Notes: generated from the letters alone by a model not told the origin. A stretch of DNA of 64,000 nucleotides from Acinetobacter sp. P8-3-8 (GCF_000214135.1 NZ_AFIE01000006.1:1-64000); one strand, 5' to 3'. Shown: positions 34,989 through 45,091, numbered from the stretch's first letter. Numbers and translations are program-made.

Positions 34989-36791
34989 ATGCCACAATAC
35001 AAAGCACCCTTACGTGATATGCAATTCGTTTTGCATGAATTATTAAATGCTGAAGAACATTACGCAAAACTCCCTGCATACAAAGATGTCGTAAGCCGTG
35101 AATTGGTCGATCAATACTTAGAAGCTGGTGCTGATTTCTGCGAAAATGAATTATCTCCACTGAACCAAGTGGGCGACCGTGAAGGTTGTACATGGAATGA
35201 CGGTGTTGTAACGACACCTACAGGCTTTAAAGCAGCCTATGACAAATATGTAGAATTAGGCTTCCCATCTTTATCTGTTGCTGAAGAACATGGTGGTCAA
35301 GGCTTACCAGGTTCATTAGGTACAGCTATTTCTGAAATGGTTGGTGCTGCGAACTGGGCTTGGGGTATGTATCCTGGTCTTTCTCATGGTGCGGTACGTA
35401 CCATTGAGCATCACGGTTCTGCTGAACAAAAAGCGCTTTATTTACCGAAACTTGTTTCAGGTGAATGGACAGGTACCATGTGTTTAACAGAATCTCATGC
35501 AGGTTCTGACTTAGGTATTATCCGTACTAAAGCTGAACCAAATGCTGATGGTAGCTTTGCAATCTCTGGCGAGAAAATCTTTATCTCTGCTGGTGAACAC
35601 GACATGGCGGATAACATTATCCACATCGTTCTTGCACGTTTACCGGGTGCGCCAAAAGGTACTAAAGGTATTTCTTTATTCATCGTACCTAAATTCAACG
35701 TAAATGCTGACGGTTCTATTTCAGACCGTAATGGCGTACGTTGTGGTTCGATTGAACACAAAATGGGTATCCACGGTAACTCAACATGTGTAATCAACTT
35801 TGATCGTGCTAAAGGTTTCTTGATCGGACCTGAGAACAAAGGTTTACATGCAATGTTCACGTTCATGAACACTGCACGTATTGGTACTGCTGTTCAAGGT
35901 TTGACTGCTTCTGAAGCATCTTTCCAAGGCGCGCTTGCATATGCAAAAGATCGTTTAGCAATGCGTTCACTTTCTGGCCCTAAAGCACCAGAGAAAGAAG
36001 CTGATCCAATTATTGTTCACCCTGCTGTACGTAACATGCTTATGACTCAAAAAGCATTTGCTGAAGGTGGTCGTGCACTTGTTTACTTCTTGTCTCAATA
36101 TGCAGATGTTGTTGAGCAAGGTGCAACTGAAGAAGAACGTAAATCAGCGGACAACATGTTGTCACTTCTTACACCAATCGCTAAAGCATTCTTAACTGAA
36201 ACTGGTTCAGAATCTGCGAAACACGGTGTTCAAGTGTTCGGTGGTCACGGCTTTATTTCTGAGCACGGTATGGAGCAAATTGTACGTGATACACGTATCT
36301 CTTGCTTATACGAAGGTACAACTGAAATTCAAGCACTTGATTTGTTAGGTCGTAAAGTCCTTCAAACTCAAGGCGCAATGTTGAAAGACTTCACAAAAGT
36401 TATTCATAAATTTGTAGAGTCAAACAAAGACAATGCGGACATGAAAGCATTTGTTGAACCACTTGCTGCTCTAAACAAAGAGTGGGGCGATTTGACGATG
36501 CAAATTGGTATGCGAGCAATGCAAAACCCTGATGAAGTGGGTGCTGCAGCTGTAGATTACCTATACTTCTCTGGTTATGTAACACTTGCATACCTATGGG
36601 CTCGTATGGCACTTGTTGCTCAGCAAAAACTTGCTGAAGGCACTACAGATGCTGCTTTCTACAACGCTAAACTTAAAACAGCAAACTTCTACTTCAAGAA
36701 AATCTTACCGCGCGTACGTTCACATGTAGACGTGATCGCTGGTGGTTTAGATCCATTGATGGCATTAGATGCTGAAGATTTTGCTTTCTAA
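34989..36791 (+). CDS. Acyl-CoA dehydrogenase, 600-residue FadE5-like type
   Basis: An FAD flavoprotein of fatty-acid beta-oxidation. It starts MPQYKAPLRDMQFVLHELL, typical of the roughly 600-residue class with a C-terminal extension. Motifs: GTMCLTESHAGSDLG, the FAD-binding region ISGEKIFISAG, FGGHGFISEHGMEQ and the catalytic region LYEGTTEIQALDLLGRK, in which Glu of YEGT is the probable base. GAGGAAA precedes the ATG. It is paired with a second paralog 190 bases downstream, with a terminator between them. Confidence 0.92.
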   Translation: MPQYKAPLRDMQFVLHELLNAEEHYAKLPAYKDVVSRELVDQYLEAGADFCENELSPLNQVGDREGCTWNDGVVTTPTGFKAAYDKYVELGFPSLSVAEEHGGQGLPGSLGTAISEMVGAANWAWGMYPGLSHGAVRTIEHHGSAEQKALYLPKLVSGEWTGTMCLTESHAGSDLGIIRTKAEPNADGSFAISGEKIFISAGEHDMADNIIHIVLARLPGAPKGTKGISLFIVPKFNVNADGSISDRNGVRCGSIEHKMGIHGNSTCVINFDRAKGFLIGPENKGLHAMFTFMNTARIGTAVQGLTASEASFQGALAYAKDRLAMRSLSGPKAPEKEADPIIVHPAVRNMLMTQKAFAEGGRALVYFLSQYADVVEQGATEEERKSADNMLSLLTPIAKAFLTETGSESAKHGVQVFGGHGFISEHGMEQIVRDTRISCLYEGTTEIQALDLLGRKVLQTQGAMLKDFTKVIHKFVESNKDNADMKAFVEPLAALNKEWGDLTMQIGMRAMQNPDEVGAAAVDYLYFSGYVTLAYLWARMALVAQQKLAEGTTDAAFYNAKLKTANFYFKKILPRVRSHVDVIAGGLDPLMALDAEDFAF

Positions 36792-36847
36792 GATTAGATT
36801 TTAGTCAGTAATATTAAAAAACTGTACCCTTGAGTGCAGAAATTGAG

Positions 36848-36880
36848 AAAGGACAGTCATAGCTTTGATTGTCCTTTTTC
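36848..36880 (+). terminator. Terminator between the two acyl-CoA dehydrogenase genes
   Basis: AAAGGACA pairs with TGTCCTTT around a 14-base loop, with a T-rich tail. It separates the two paralogs into distinct units. Confidence 0.8.
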
Positions 36881-36984
36881 TTTATAAATAGAACATCCTT
36901 TGTCTTTGGTCATCTAACAACTTTCACAATGGTTGCTTAAACTGACCTCGTACTACAGATTCAAACAAAATCAGGTGAACCAAC

Positions 36985-38766
36985 ATGCCAATTTATAATG
37001 CACCACTTGCAGATATGAAATTCATTCTTAATGATGTATTTAATGCAGAGCAATTCTGGCAATCGAATGAAAACCTAGCGCACATTGATGCTGCTACGGC
37101 TGAAGCGATTCTTGAAGAAATGGCTAAATTCTCTCAAAACGTTACCCTTCCATTAAACCGTAGTGGTGATGAAGAAGGTGCTCATTTTGAAAATGGCGCT
37201 GTGACGACACCTGCTGGTTTTAAAGAAGCATTCAAACAATATGCTGAAGGCGGCTGGATCGGTCTAGGTGCAGACGAAGAATGGGGCGGTCAAGGCATGC
37301 CTAAAATGCTGACTGTACTTGCTGACGAAATGTTATTTGCAACTAACCCATCATTTATGCTCTACCCGCTACTTTCTGTAGGCGCAGGTATGGCGTTAAA
37401 CAGTTATGCGTCACAAGAACAAAAAGAGACTTATTTACCTAAAATCTATTCAGGTGAATGGTCTGGAACGATGTGTCTTACTGAACCACATGCAGGTACA
37501 GATTTAGGCATTATCAAAACCAAAGCTGAACGTAACGAAGATGGTACTTATAATATTACAGGTACTAAAATCTTCATCACTGGTGGCGACCATGATCTTG
37601 CTGAAAACATTATCCACCTTGTTTTAGCAAAAACACCTGATGCACCTGCGGGCTCACGTGGTATCTCATTATTCATCGTACCTAAATTCATGGTTAATGC
37701 GGATGGTTCATTAGGTGAACGTAATGCTGCTGGTCCTGGTTCAATTGAACATAAAATGGGCATCAAAGCATCTGCAACATGTGTAATGAACTTTGATGCT
37801 GCCAAAGGTTTCCTTGTTGGTAAAGAAAACGAAGGCTTAGCAGCAATGTTCGTGATGATGAACTATGAACGTTTATCTATGGGTATCCAAGGTCTTGGCG
37901 CTTCTGAATATGCATACCAAAATGCTGCACAATATGCGACTGATCGTTTACAAGGTCGTAGCGCTTCTGGTGTTCAATCGCCAAACAAACCTGCGGATAG
38001 CATCTTAGTTCATGGTGATGTGCGTCGTATGTTATTAAACGCACGTGCTAACAATGAAGCATCTCGTGCATTTGCAGTGTATGTCGGTCAGCAATTAGAC
38101 ATTACTAAATTCTCAACTGATCCTGAAGCTGTTGCTAAAGCCAATAACCGTGTTGCATTACTTACACCTATCGCAAAAGCATATTTAACTGATACTGCTT
38201 TCAATGCAGCGATTGATGCACAAATGGTATTTGGTGGTCACGGTTATATTCGTGAATGGGGTATGGAACAGTGTGTACGTGATTTACGTATTGCACAGAT
38301 CTATGAAGGCACCAACGGTGTTCAATCTCAAGATTTAATCGGTCGTAAAACGATTAAATGTAATGGTGAATTTATTGCTGAATATATTTCAGAAATTCGT
38401 GATTTTGCCAATGGTTTAGACACTGACCTTAACTTCATTAAAGATGCGACTTTAGACGTTGCAACTGAAGTGGACATGATCACTCAACACGTTTTAGAAC
38501 GTGCTAAAGAAAATGTTGAGTTCTCAAATGCTGCGGCTGTTGATTACTTACATGCTGTAGGCTTATTAAGCTTCGCTTATATGTTTGCACGTATTGCCAA
38601 TGCTGCACAGTCTAAAGATGGTCAATTCTATCAAGACAAATTGGCACTTACACATTTCTTCATTCAACGTATCTTGCCTGATTTACATGCACGTATTGCA
38701 AAAATCAAAGCAGGTTCAGAAGTGATTATGAATTTCAGCGAAGATTACTTTACAACTCAAGCTTAA
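36985..38766 (+). CDS. Acyl-CoA dehydrogenase paralog
   Basis: A 593-residue paralog of the preceding enzyme, in the same fatty-acid oxidation role. It shows PIYNAPLADMKFILNDVF at the start, GTMCLTEPHAGTDLG, ITGTKIFITGGDHDL, FGGHGYIREWGMEQ and the catalytic IYEGTNGVQSQDLIGRK. Differences in the last motif (NGVQ versus TEIQ) suggest another chain-length or branched substrate. AGGTGAA precedes the ATG. Tandem copies of this family are common in Acinetobacter. Confidence 0.92.
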   Translation: MPIYNAPLADMKFILNDVFNAEQFWQSNENLAHIDAATAEAILEEMAKFSQNVTLPLNRSGDEEGAHFENGAVTTPAGFKEAFKQYAEGGWIGLGADEEWGGQGMPKMLTVLADEMLFATNPSFMLYPLLSVGAGMALNSYASQEQKETYLPKIYSGEWSGTMCLTEPHAGTDLGIIKTKAERNEDGTYNITGTKIFITGGDHDLAENIIHLVLAKTPDAPAGSRGISLFIVPKFMVNADGSLGERNAAGPGSIEHKMGIKASATCVMNFDAAKGFLVGKENEGLAAMFVMMNYERLSMGIQGLGASEYAYQNAAQYATDRLQGRSASGVQSPNKPADSILVHGDVRRMLLNARANNEASRAFAVYVGQQLDITKFSTDPEAVAKANNRVALLTPIAKAYLTDTAFNAAIDAQMVFGGHGYIREWGMEQCVRDLRIAQIYEGTNGVQSQDLIGRKTIKCNGEFIAEYISEIRDFANGLDTDLNFIKDATLDVATEVDMITQHVLERAKENVEFSNAAAVDYLHAVGLLSFAYMFARIANAAQSKDGQFYQDKLALTHFFIQRILPDLHARIAKIKAGSEVIMNFSEDYFTTQA

Positions 38767-38779
38767 TCTTTGATGTTGA

Positions 38780-38808
38780 AAAAACGCCTGATCATCAGGC
38801 GTTTTTTT
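38780..38808. terminator. Bidirectional terminator between dehydrogenase and paiB
   Basis: AAAACGCCTG and CAGGCGTTTT pair around ATCAT, with A- and T-runs outside. The flanking genes converge. Confidence 0.92.
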
Positions 38809-39436
38809 ATGGCTTAAGCGAATATTTTTGAATAGATTCAGCCATTTCAGGGTTTGTATTTTCTAAAGCTTTTGCAATATTTGTCGCATCAACCTGAGAT
38901 TTATTTTGACTGACTTTAAATTTTCCAATGATCGATTCGATTTCAATTTCAATCGCAACAATTTTCTCTAATTGCGCTTCAATAAAGTCTGCTGGCGCAT
39001 CCCCCATTTTCCATGGAGTTTTTTGATTTTCTTCATGAATTCTAGTCAATCGTGCCAAAATACCACGTAGATATTTCTCATCCTCTATTTTTCGAATCGT
39101 TCCTTGAACATGCACTACACGATAATTCCACGTCGGTACAACACGATGATGTTCTTGCTTTCCTTCATACCAACTTGGTGAAATATACGCTTGATCAGCG
39201 TGAAAAATTACATAAGCAGACAAAGGTTGATTGATCATGTCTGTTAATGGATTGGATTTAGCAATATGTCCTTTCAATATACCCAACTCACCATGTAAAT
39301 GATCTAATTCAAAAGGAATATGATTGGCTTCAATCACACCATCATGAATTACCATAAGACTTCCTAATGGATTCTTTAAAATTAAATCAAATAATTCAGA
39401 ATGATTTTCTTGTTTAAAATGAGTCGGTAGATACAT
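38807..39436 (-). CDS. paiB: FMN-binding PaiB family protein
   Basis: A 209-residue PaiB-type flavin-binding protein. The N-terminal MYLPTHFKQ, GHIAKSNPLTDMI, ISPSWYEGKQEHHRVVPTWNY and VHVQGTIRKI are the PaiB landmarks. In Bacillus PaiB works with PaiA as a negative regulator of sporulation and protease genes; in Gram-negative bacteria the role is unclear and may be a pyridoxamine-phosphate-oxidase-like flavoprotein. It stands alone. Confidence 0.88.
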   Translation of the reverse strand: MYLPTHFKQENHSELFDLILKNPLGSLMVIHDGVIEANHIPFELDHLHGELGILKGHIAKSNPLTDMINQPLSAYVIFHADQAYISPSWYEGKQEHHRVVPTWNYRVVHVQGTIRKIEDEKYLRGILARLTRIHEENQKTPWKMGDAPADFIEAQLEKIVAIEIEIESIIGKFKVSQNKSQVDATNIAKALENTNPEMAESIQKYSLKP

Positions 39437-39583
39437 CGTTCTTCCTAAAAAATTCCATCAATCACTTTTAACATAGCATCAATAAAGATCAAAAACAGTT
39501 TTCACAATTCTTCATTTTTCAGTCATGTGCATGAAACTTGCATAGTTTTTACTGGCTTTAAAATGAGAGAAATGGAGGCTGTT

Positions 39584-40078
39584 ATGCATAAAGACCCGCG
39601 TATAGAGAAAGTTGAAAACCTCCTTGATAAGTTTGGCAACATTGCTGTCGAAGCCTTTCACTATGTCGCCTTATTTATTATCGGTTGTATGATTGCTTGG
39701 TCTGCGGTACATACCATCATAGAAATATTAACCGTAAAACAATATGCGAGTATTGACGATATTTTATTGCTTTTCATTTATTTAGAATTGGGTGCTATGG
39801 TTGGAATTTACTTTAAAACCAATCATATGCCAGTACGCTTTTTAATTTATATTGCAATTACAGCACTAACTCGGCTATTGATTTCAGATATTCAACATGA
39901 CCATAAAGCGGATATAGACCTGATTATTATCACAGGTTCAGTGTTGATTTTAGCGATAGCCATTTTGATTGTTCGCTATGCCTCTTGGACATATCCATCG
40001 GTCATTCGAGATAAACATACTGAACAAACTTTGCCTCATGGCAAAACGCCACGTCCTGAAGATGACGAATTGGCTTAA
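39584..40078 (+). CDS. PsiE family membrane protein
   Basis: A 164-residue protein of the phosphate-starvation-inducible PsiE family. It has four membrane helices and the typical YASIDDILLLFIYLELGAMV and FKTNHMPVRFLIYIAITA stretches. I put the start at ATG 39584 because GGAGG lies six bases upstream; a 19-residue longer frame is open. The C-terminal tail is charged. The biochemical function is unknown. Confidence 0.88.
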   Translation: MHKDPRIEKVENLLDKFGNIAVEAFHYVALFIIGCMIAWSAVHTIIEILTVKQYASIDDILLLFIYLELGAMVGIYFKTNHMPVRFLIYIAITALTRLLISDIQHDHKADIDLIIITGSVLILAIAILIVRYASWTYPSVIRDKHTEQTLPHGKTPRPEDDELA

Positions 40079-40084
40079 TATTCT

Positions 40085-40125
40085 TCATCCACATCCTTCT
40101 CTGACCAAGAGCAGGATGTGGATGA
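40085..40125. terminator. Long perfect hairpin between psiE-like and RcnB-like genes
   Basis: TCATCCACATCCT pairs perfectly with AGGATGTGGATGA, and an inner CTCT/AGAG extends the stem to 17 pairs with one mismatch. It lies seven bases after the PsiE stop codon, between convergent genes. No T-run follows on either strand. Confidence 0.6.
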
Positions 40126-40185
40126 GTGAACAAAAACTCAAATTTAGAATAATTTTTTGAATCAATATTGATATGAATAAATCAC

Positions 40186-40704
40186 TTAGCGATCATTCGG
40201 TATTTGTAAATAACGCCCATTTTCATAAATCCAATGCATACCTACTTGTGGAGCAGGTAATCCATAACGTCGCCAATCACTGATCAAGGTATATTCTGAA
40301 CTAGAAATACTGCCACCCTGCCCATTCACATAACCATAGCTGTCTGAATGATATTCAGTTTGCGTTGGAAATTGATGATTATAAATAATGGTTACACCAT
40401 TTTGTGGTGGATAAATAGGATAAGGGCGGTTTGGATAGCCTTGATTTGGATAATGAGGATAACCTTGGTTCGGATAATTTGGATAATGTGGGTACGGACG
40501 ATGATACTGCGGTGGTCGAACAGGAATCTCCTGTGACATTGGGCGCCCGTATTGATCTTGATATTTATACGTTGTTGTTGGGTATCGCTTCTGTGGTCGC
40601 TCCACACTGCGGTAATTGCCCCAGTCTTTACCATCCGCATAAGCGGCAATAGTCGCTCCTGAAAGCATCAATGCCAACGCACTTAAACCGAGTACTTGTT
40701 TCAT
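40186..40704 (-). CDS. RcnB-like periplasmic protein with Pro/Tyr repeats
   Basis: A 172-residue exported protein. Signal peptide MKQVLGLSALALMLSGATIAAYA is followed by a low-complexity Pro/Tyr/Asn block with repeated YPNQGYP units (about residues 72-100). The C-terminus WRRYGLPAPQVGMHWIYENG is typical of the RcnB domain linked to nickel/cobalt homeostasis. GGAGG sits seven bases before ATG 40704. Metal role is inference; no rcnA or nickel gene is nearby. Confidence 0.75.
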   Translation of the reverse strand: MKQVLGLSALALMLSGATIAAYADGKDWGNYRSVERPQKRYPTTTYKYQDQYGRPMSQEIPVRPPQYHRPYPHYPNYPNQGYPHYPNQGYPNRPYPIYPPQNGVTIIYNHQFPTQTEYHSDSYGYVNGQGGSISSSEYTLISDWRRYGLPAPQVGMHWIYENGRYLQIPNDR

Positions 40705-40879
40705 CTCTACCTCCAAACGCTTACTGTCTATCTCGTAATTATTTTAACGCCTAATTCAAGACAAATAATGGATAAATGATAGGCAAATTTTAACCTCACC
40801 CCTATGTTTATACAGCAAGTCGAGTCAATTCTGTGATCAATCTGATAAGATATAATTTTAATCTGATGAGTGCTGTATT

Positions 40880-41332
40880 GTGGCTGAACTGAGTTTTGAC
40901 CGTTTACATCAATTCTTTTGCAAAGTGCCAAGTGTGCAAGAAAGCTTTATTGATAGCTATGGCTCAGATGGCAAACAAGCATGGTGGTTTAAATTTCAAA
41001 TTAATATTGAACATCCTTTGGCTTGGCAAACTGTGCAAGAGCTTGGACATGTGCTGAATTATATTTCTAAAAATGAACGTTTGCCGACGCAATTTTTACC
41101 TGTTTCCCCACCACCGTATATGAATGGTGAAGCTAAACAATTTCTAGCTTGGGTTATTCAATGCAATCACGTAGATTTTCCGCCAGACGTGGTGTGTGAT
41201 TGGTTAGAGGCACGTTTACCTCAACCTGTTGAAGATGAAAGTCAGTGGAAAATTAAAACAGATTTGCATGAATTGGATAATATTTCTGATAAAGATTTGG
41301 ATCAGATGATTCCACCGAATCCTGAACCATAA
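40880..41332 (+). CDS. Conserved hypothetical protein, unrecognised
   Basis: A 150-residue soluble protein starting at GTG (MAELSFDRLHQFF). It has no signal peptide or membrane segment and ends in an acidic Asp/Glu/Pro tail. No domain is recognised. Codon use looks normal for the window, and the frame is open and isolated, so I consider it a real gene. No strong ribosome-binding site is visible. Confidence 0.7.
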   Translation: MAELSFDRLHQFFCKVPSVQESFIDSYGSDGKQAWWFKFQINIEHPLAWQTVQELGHVLNYISKNERLPTQFLPVSPPPYMNGEAKQFLAWVIQCNHVDFPPDVVCDWLEARLPQPVEDESQWKIKTDLHELDNISDKDLDQMIPPNPEP

Positions 41333-41352
41333 AACTTGGACGATTAAATCAA

Positions 41353-41382
41353 TAAAAACCCTTCTTTTTAAAGAAGGGTCTA
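41353..41382 (-). terminator. Terminator for the phospholipase D-like gene
   Basis: ACCCTTCTTT and AAAGAAGGGT form a stem. On the minus strand a T-run follows, placing it just after the phospholipase D-like stop codon. Confidence 0.8.
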
Positions 41383-41418
41383 TCCATTCCTCATATTAAA
41401 TTAAAGAGAGATTCGACA

Positions 41419-42882
41419 TTAGAATGTCGACAAACCACTCCATTCCATAAAACGATATAAGCCATATTTCAACTTAGAATCATCCGCATATTGAGCATAA
41501 TCCACACTCATTTGGCGTCCATTTAAGTTTGACCAAGCTGAGTTAAAATATTGTTCCGCATCCATAAAGACTTGTTGCTGTGGTTTACCAACAACTCTTA
41601 AATCAGTTTCTAAATTATAATTTTTCAAATTACGTGCGGTAAAATTCGCTGAACCCAAAATCATTTCCGCAGATTGTGTATTGCGTTTAATGATCATTTT
41701 GCTATGACACTGCTCACCCTGCGTATTACACCAACGAACATCGATACCTGCATCGTGTAATTCTGAAGCCACTTGACGATTTGGAATACCATTCTTTTGA
41801 CGACCAAACGCATCCTTATTGGGATCGAGTAAAATACGCAATTTTGCACCACGTTGCTTGGCAGCAAGCAGTTCTTTAATAATTTTTCGCTCTGACAAAT
41901 AGAACATCGCTAAATTAATTTGATCATTGGCTTTTGCGGTTTCAAGCATTTTCAAAACTGCTTTATAAATTGCAGCTTCTGTCAGTACCTGAACTTGTGG
42001 ATCATTTGGATTTTCAGGTAATTTTCCAACGACGACAAAAGGTGTATCACCACCTGACATATGTGCCACTGGTTGTTCAGATTTCAAAATATCAACCGCT
42101 GTTGCACCATCGACCATCAATGCAATATTGGAGTGACGTGAACTACCATCATGCGGATTGGCTGAAGTGACAATCGCTTTCCAGCCTTGATCTGTATCTA
42201 CAACTATGGTTTTACGATGATTGGCTTTAAAATTAAATAGATTTAAATAACTGCGAATGGTGATCGGTTGTTTGCCAAAAGGATTGCTTAACCACCCTTT
42301 TTCAGCATTGTTACCAATATTCTGACAGCACAAATACCAAAATCCAGACCATGTCGGATTTGAAGCACGTAACGGTGTTAAATTGGTTTCAATCACATCA
42401 ATACCATTTTGACGTAATTCACGATACTGATCAGGTGCAATGCCACCATATACCGAATTGATTGGATCGGTAATGAATTTAATTTCTAAAGTCGGATTCA
42501 CCACTTTTTGGTTAATCAATGCTTGGGTTAATTGTTCTGTGAGCGCGCGATGTTGCAGCTTGGAATCACCGACCTCTTTGTTAAATAAAAACATATCAAT
42601 CACAATGGTGGTTTTGGCTTCTTTAATCAATTGTAGAACTTGATCGAAGATATGCTGATCTAAATGTTGTCTGCCTTGCGCATCTATATAGGTTTGATCT
42701 GCAATGAATTTCACGTTGCTATGTTGAAGCTTCCCCGTAAAATCTAATCCTTGAGGCATGGGTTTATAAGTATGGTATATCGCTGAAGATAAATAACCCA
42801 AAGCCAATACACCCACAATAATGCCAAAATAGCGCCGTGGCGACCAACTAAGTTTGTTGTGAATTTTATTAAAGATACGCAT
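41419..42882 (-). CDS. Phospholipase D-like protein, membrane anchored
   Basis: A 487-residue PLD-superfamily protein with an N-terminal membrane anchor (FGIIVGVLALGYLSSAIYHTY). The first HKD motif HRKTIVVD is intact, with TSANPHD after it. The second, HSKMIIKR followed by GSANF, lacks the usual Asp. It may be a cardiolipin-synthase-like or nuclease-type enzyme, with one active site altered. I chose ATG 42882; a GTG start at 42906 gives eight more residues. It is transcribed alone and ends at a terminator. Confidence 0.82.
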   Translation of the reverse strand: MRIFNKIHNKLSWSPRRYFGIIVGVLALGYLSSAIYHTYKPMPQGLDFTGKLQHSNVKFIADQTYIDAQGRQHLDQHIFDQVLQLIKEAKTTIVIDMFLFNKEVGDSKLQHRALTEQLTQALINQKVVNPTLEIKFITDPINSVYGGIAPDQYRELRQNGIDVIETNLTPLRASNPTWSGFWYLCCQNIGNNAEKGWLSNPFGKQPITIRSYLNLFNFKANHRKTIVVDTDQGWKAIVTSANPHDGSSRHSNIALMVDGATAVDILKSEQPVAHMSGGDTPFVVVGKLPENPNDPQVQVLTEAAIYKAVLKMLETAKANDQINLAMFYLSERKIIKELLAAKQRGAKLRILLDPNKDAFGRQKNGIPNRQVASELHDAGIDVRWCNTQGEQCHSKMIIKRNTQSAEMILGSANFTARNLKNYNLETDLRVVGKPQQQVFMDAEQYFNSAWSNLNGRQMSVDYAQYADDSKLKYGLYRFMEWSGLSTF

Positions 42883-42966
42883 AAGAAAAGACCTAATCCA
42901 ATACACTCAGACTAGGTCTAATCTCTTTATTTTTCAATGATGATTTCGTGAATAAACGCAACCAAA

Positions 42967-45060
42967 CTAGAATTTATAATCAACACCAAATACAAAATTG
43001 CGTCCCATTTGAGGGATATTGGATAAGAATGAACTATGTTCATATACCGTTTCATCTAACAAGTTATTCGCGCTCAAGTAAACTTTGGCTTCTTGCTTAT
43101 CTGTAATTGGGTATTTATACGCAATTCCAAGATTCACCATGTTATAGCCTTGGGTTTCCGTTTCATACGCTGCAAATTTATCTTGATTAAACACATGCGA
43201 ATATTCTGCCGAACCTGACCAATGATCATCAAAATCTGCATTGATTCGTGTCCCTAAACGCCCGGCTGGAACACGTGGCGCATTTTCATTGTCAATTTTT
43301 CCACGTACATAATCACCAAATAAACTTGCTTTGTAGACATCATTCAATTGATAAGCAACTTCGGCTTCTGTGCCATAAAATTTCGCACTGTCTTGTGAAT
43401 ATTGAATTAAGCGGAAATTTTCATACTGATCTAAAGTTCTAGCATAAATATAATTATCGAACCAATTGTGATACAGATGCACGTGGTAACTGAGTTTGTC
43501 ACCCTCATAATGCAATCCCAACTCTACATTATTGGATTTTTCTTTATCTAATTGATCATTACCTAACTCATACGTATTTGTCGCATAATGCTTTCCATCT
43601 GCATAGAGCTCTTGCGCTAAAGGTAAACGTTCTTGATGGGAACCAAGCAATGATAATTTATAGTTTGGCGCAAACTCCCAATTGACTGCACCTGAATAAG
43701 AAAATGCATTGCCATCAAAATCTTTCTGCGTAGAATCAACATCAATGTTCTGATGATCTAAACGTGAACCAAGTTCAAAATGGAAATCTTTCCATTGACG
43801 ATGTTCCAAAGCAAATAGGCTATATTTTTGGGTTTTATTCGGTGCAAGCACCGCTTCTTCACCTGTAATATCGAGTTTTTGCTGACTGGCTTGAATGCCT
43901 ATCACGCCTTCCCACTGAGCTACTGGACTGTGCACCAACTCGACGCGACCTTCATAACCTTTGCTTTTAAAGGTCGTCATAGCTTCGCTACCTTCAATTT
44001 CATCATGCTGATAGTCGGTATAGCTTGCTTGAGCGCGTAACTTTTTAAATCCTACAAAAGGATCGTTTAATTCAGAACGAAAATCATAACGTTCTGTTTT
44101 CATATCAATCCATGGGCCACTTTCATGATCGTGAGCTGCATGATCATCCTCATTTTCGTGCTCATGATCATCATGTCCGCCACAATGCAAATGATCACCA
44201 TGTAAATGGCATGATTCATATTCATGGCTATGCCCCGGCAAACCATACTGGTCTTGACGATGACTATAAGAAAGCCCAGCAAAACCACGCTCACCAATCC
44301 AAGACAAACCGAGATTAATATTTTCAGATTCGGAGAATGTATTGTCTACACGACGTTGTTTAGTGGTGTGAGCATGATCGCCATGATCTTCGGTTACACT
44401 ATAGTTAGGGCTAATATAATCATTTGCATCACGTTTTAATCCCTCTACACGTAATGCAACATTTGAACCCAAAGCAACCGTTGCACCTGCATGTGCAAGT
44501 TTTTCATCATTTCCAGTGTTATAGCGAATCCCTACATTACCGTCATAACCCTGTTCTGGCATTTCTGTCGGAATTTTTGTATCAATGACATTGACCAAAC
44601 CACCGACTGATCCAGCGCCATAAAGTAATGTAGATGGGCCACGAATCACTTCTATTTTTTGCGCGAGTTGAGGGTCTACAGTCACTGCATGATCTGGTGA
44701 TAAGCTTGAAACATCCATCGTTTCAGTTGCATTTTGTGTGACTTTAACTCGTGCACCTTCTTGCCCACGAATCACAGGGCGGCTCGATCCAGCACCAAAA
44801 GTATTTGAATATACACCTAGTTCATCTTTTAGCGCTTCACCTAAAGTCGTACCACCTTGCTGCAATTTTTCACGTGAAACAGTTTGGTCTGCAACAGCAA
44901 AGTCAGCACTTGAAGCAACCAGTGGATGCCCCACTACCCTTATCGTTTCTAATTGCTGAACAGGCTGTTCAGCTGTATTGCTAATACTCGTATCTGCCCA
45001 AGTTAAAGTAGAAAAAATGGTTGAAATAGAAAGTGTCAGAGCACTTTTTGTAAAAGTCAT
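42967..45060 (-). CDS. znuD: TonB-dependent zinc receptor, ZnuD-like
   Basis: A 697-residue outer-membrane receptor. Signal peptide ends TWA; a TonB-box-like ETIRVVGHPL is followed by a plug domain (about 55-165) and a barrel ending GVDYKF. An extracellular loop at residues about 275-317 is extremely His/Asp/Glu-rich (for example HDDHEHENEDDHAAHDHE), as in ZnuD zinc receptors. A Zur-type palindrome lies just upstream. Together these make zinc uptake the likely job. Heme or another metal is less likely. Confidence 0.88.
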   Translation of the reverse strand: MTFTKSALTLSISTIFSTLTWADTSISNTAEQPVQQLETIRVVGHPLVASSADFAVADQTVSREKLQQGGTTLGEALKDELGVYSNTFGAGSSRPVIRGQEGARVKVTQNATETMDVSSLSPDHAVTVDPQLAQKIEVIRGPSTLLYGAGSVGGLVNVIDTKIPTEMPEQGYDGNVGIRYNTGNDEKLAHAGATVALGSNVALRVEGLKRDANDYISPNYSVTEDHGDHAHTTKQRRVDNTFSESENINLGLSWIGERGFAGLSYSHRQDQYGLPGHSHEYESCHLHGDHLHCGGHDDHEHENEDDHAAHDHESGPWIDMKTERYDFRSELNDPFVGFKKLRAQASYTDYQHDEIEGSEAMTTFKSKGYEGRVELVHSPVAQWEGVIGIQASQQKLDITGEEAVLAPNKTQKYSLFALEHRQWKDFHFELGSRLDHQNIDVDSTQKDFDGNAFSYSGAVNWEFAPNYKLSLLGSHQERLPLAQELYADGKHYATNTYELGNDQLDKEKSNNVELGLHYEGDKLSYHVHLYHNWFDNYIYARTLDQYENFRLIQYSQDSAKFYGTEAEVAYQLNDVYKASLFGDYVRGKIDNENAPRVPAGRLGTRINADFDDHWSGSAEYSHVFNQDKFAAYETETQGYNMVNLGIAYKYPITDKQEAKVYLSANNLLDETVYEHSSFLSNIPQMGRNFVFGVDYKF

Positions 45061-45091
45061 GTACTGGCTCTCAAAGCTCGATATTTTGAAT

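Noticed and set aside
44100-44318. His/Asp-rich small ORFs antisense to znuD
   Set aside because: They are shadows of the His-rich loop codons (CAT/ATG reversals) without ribosome sites.
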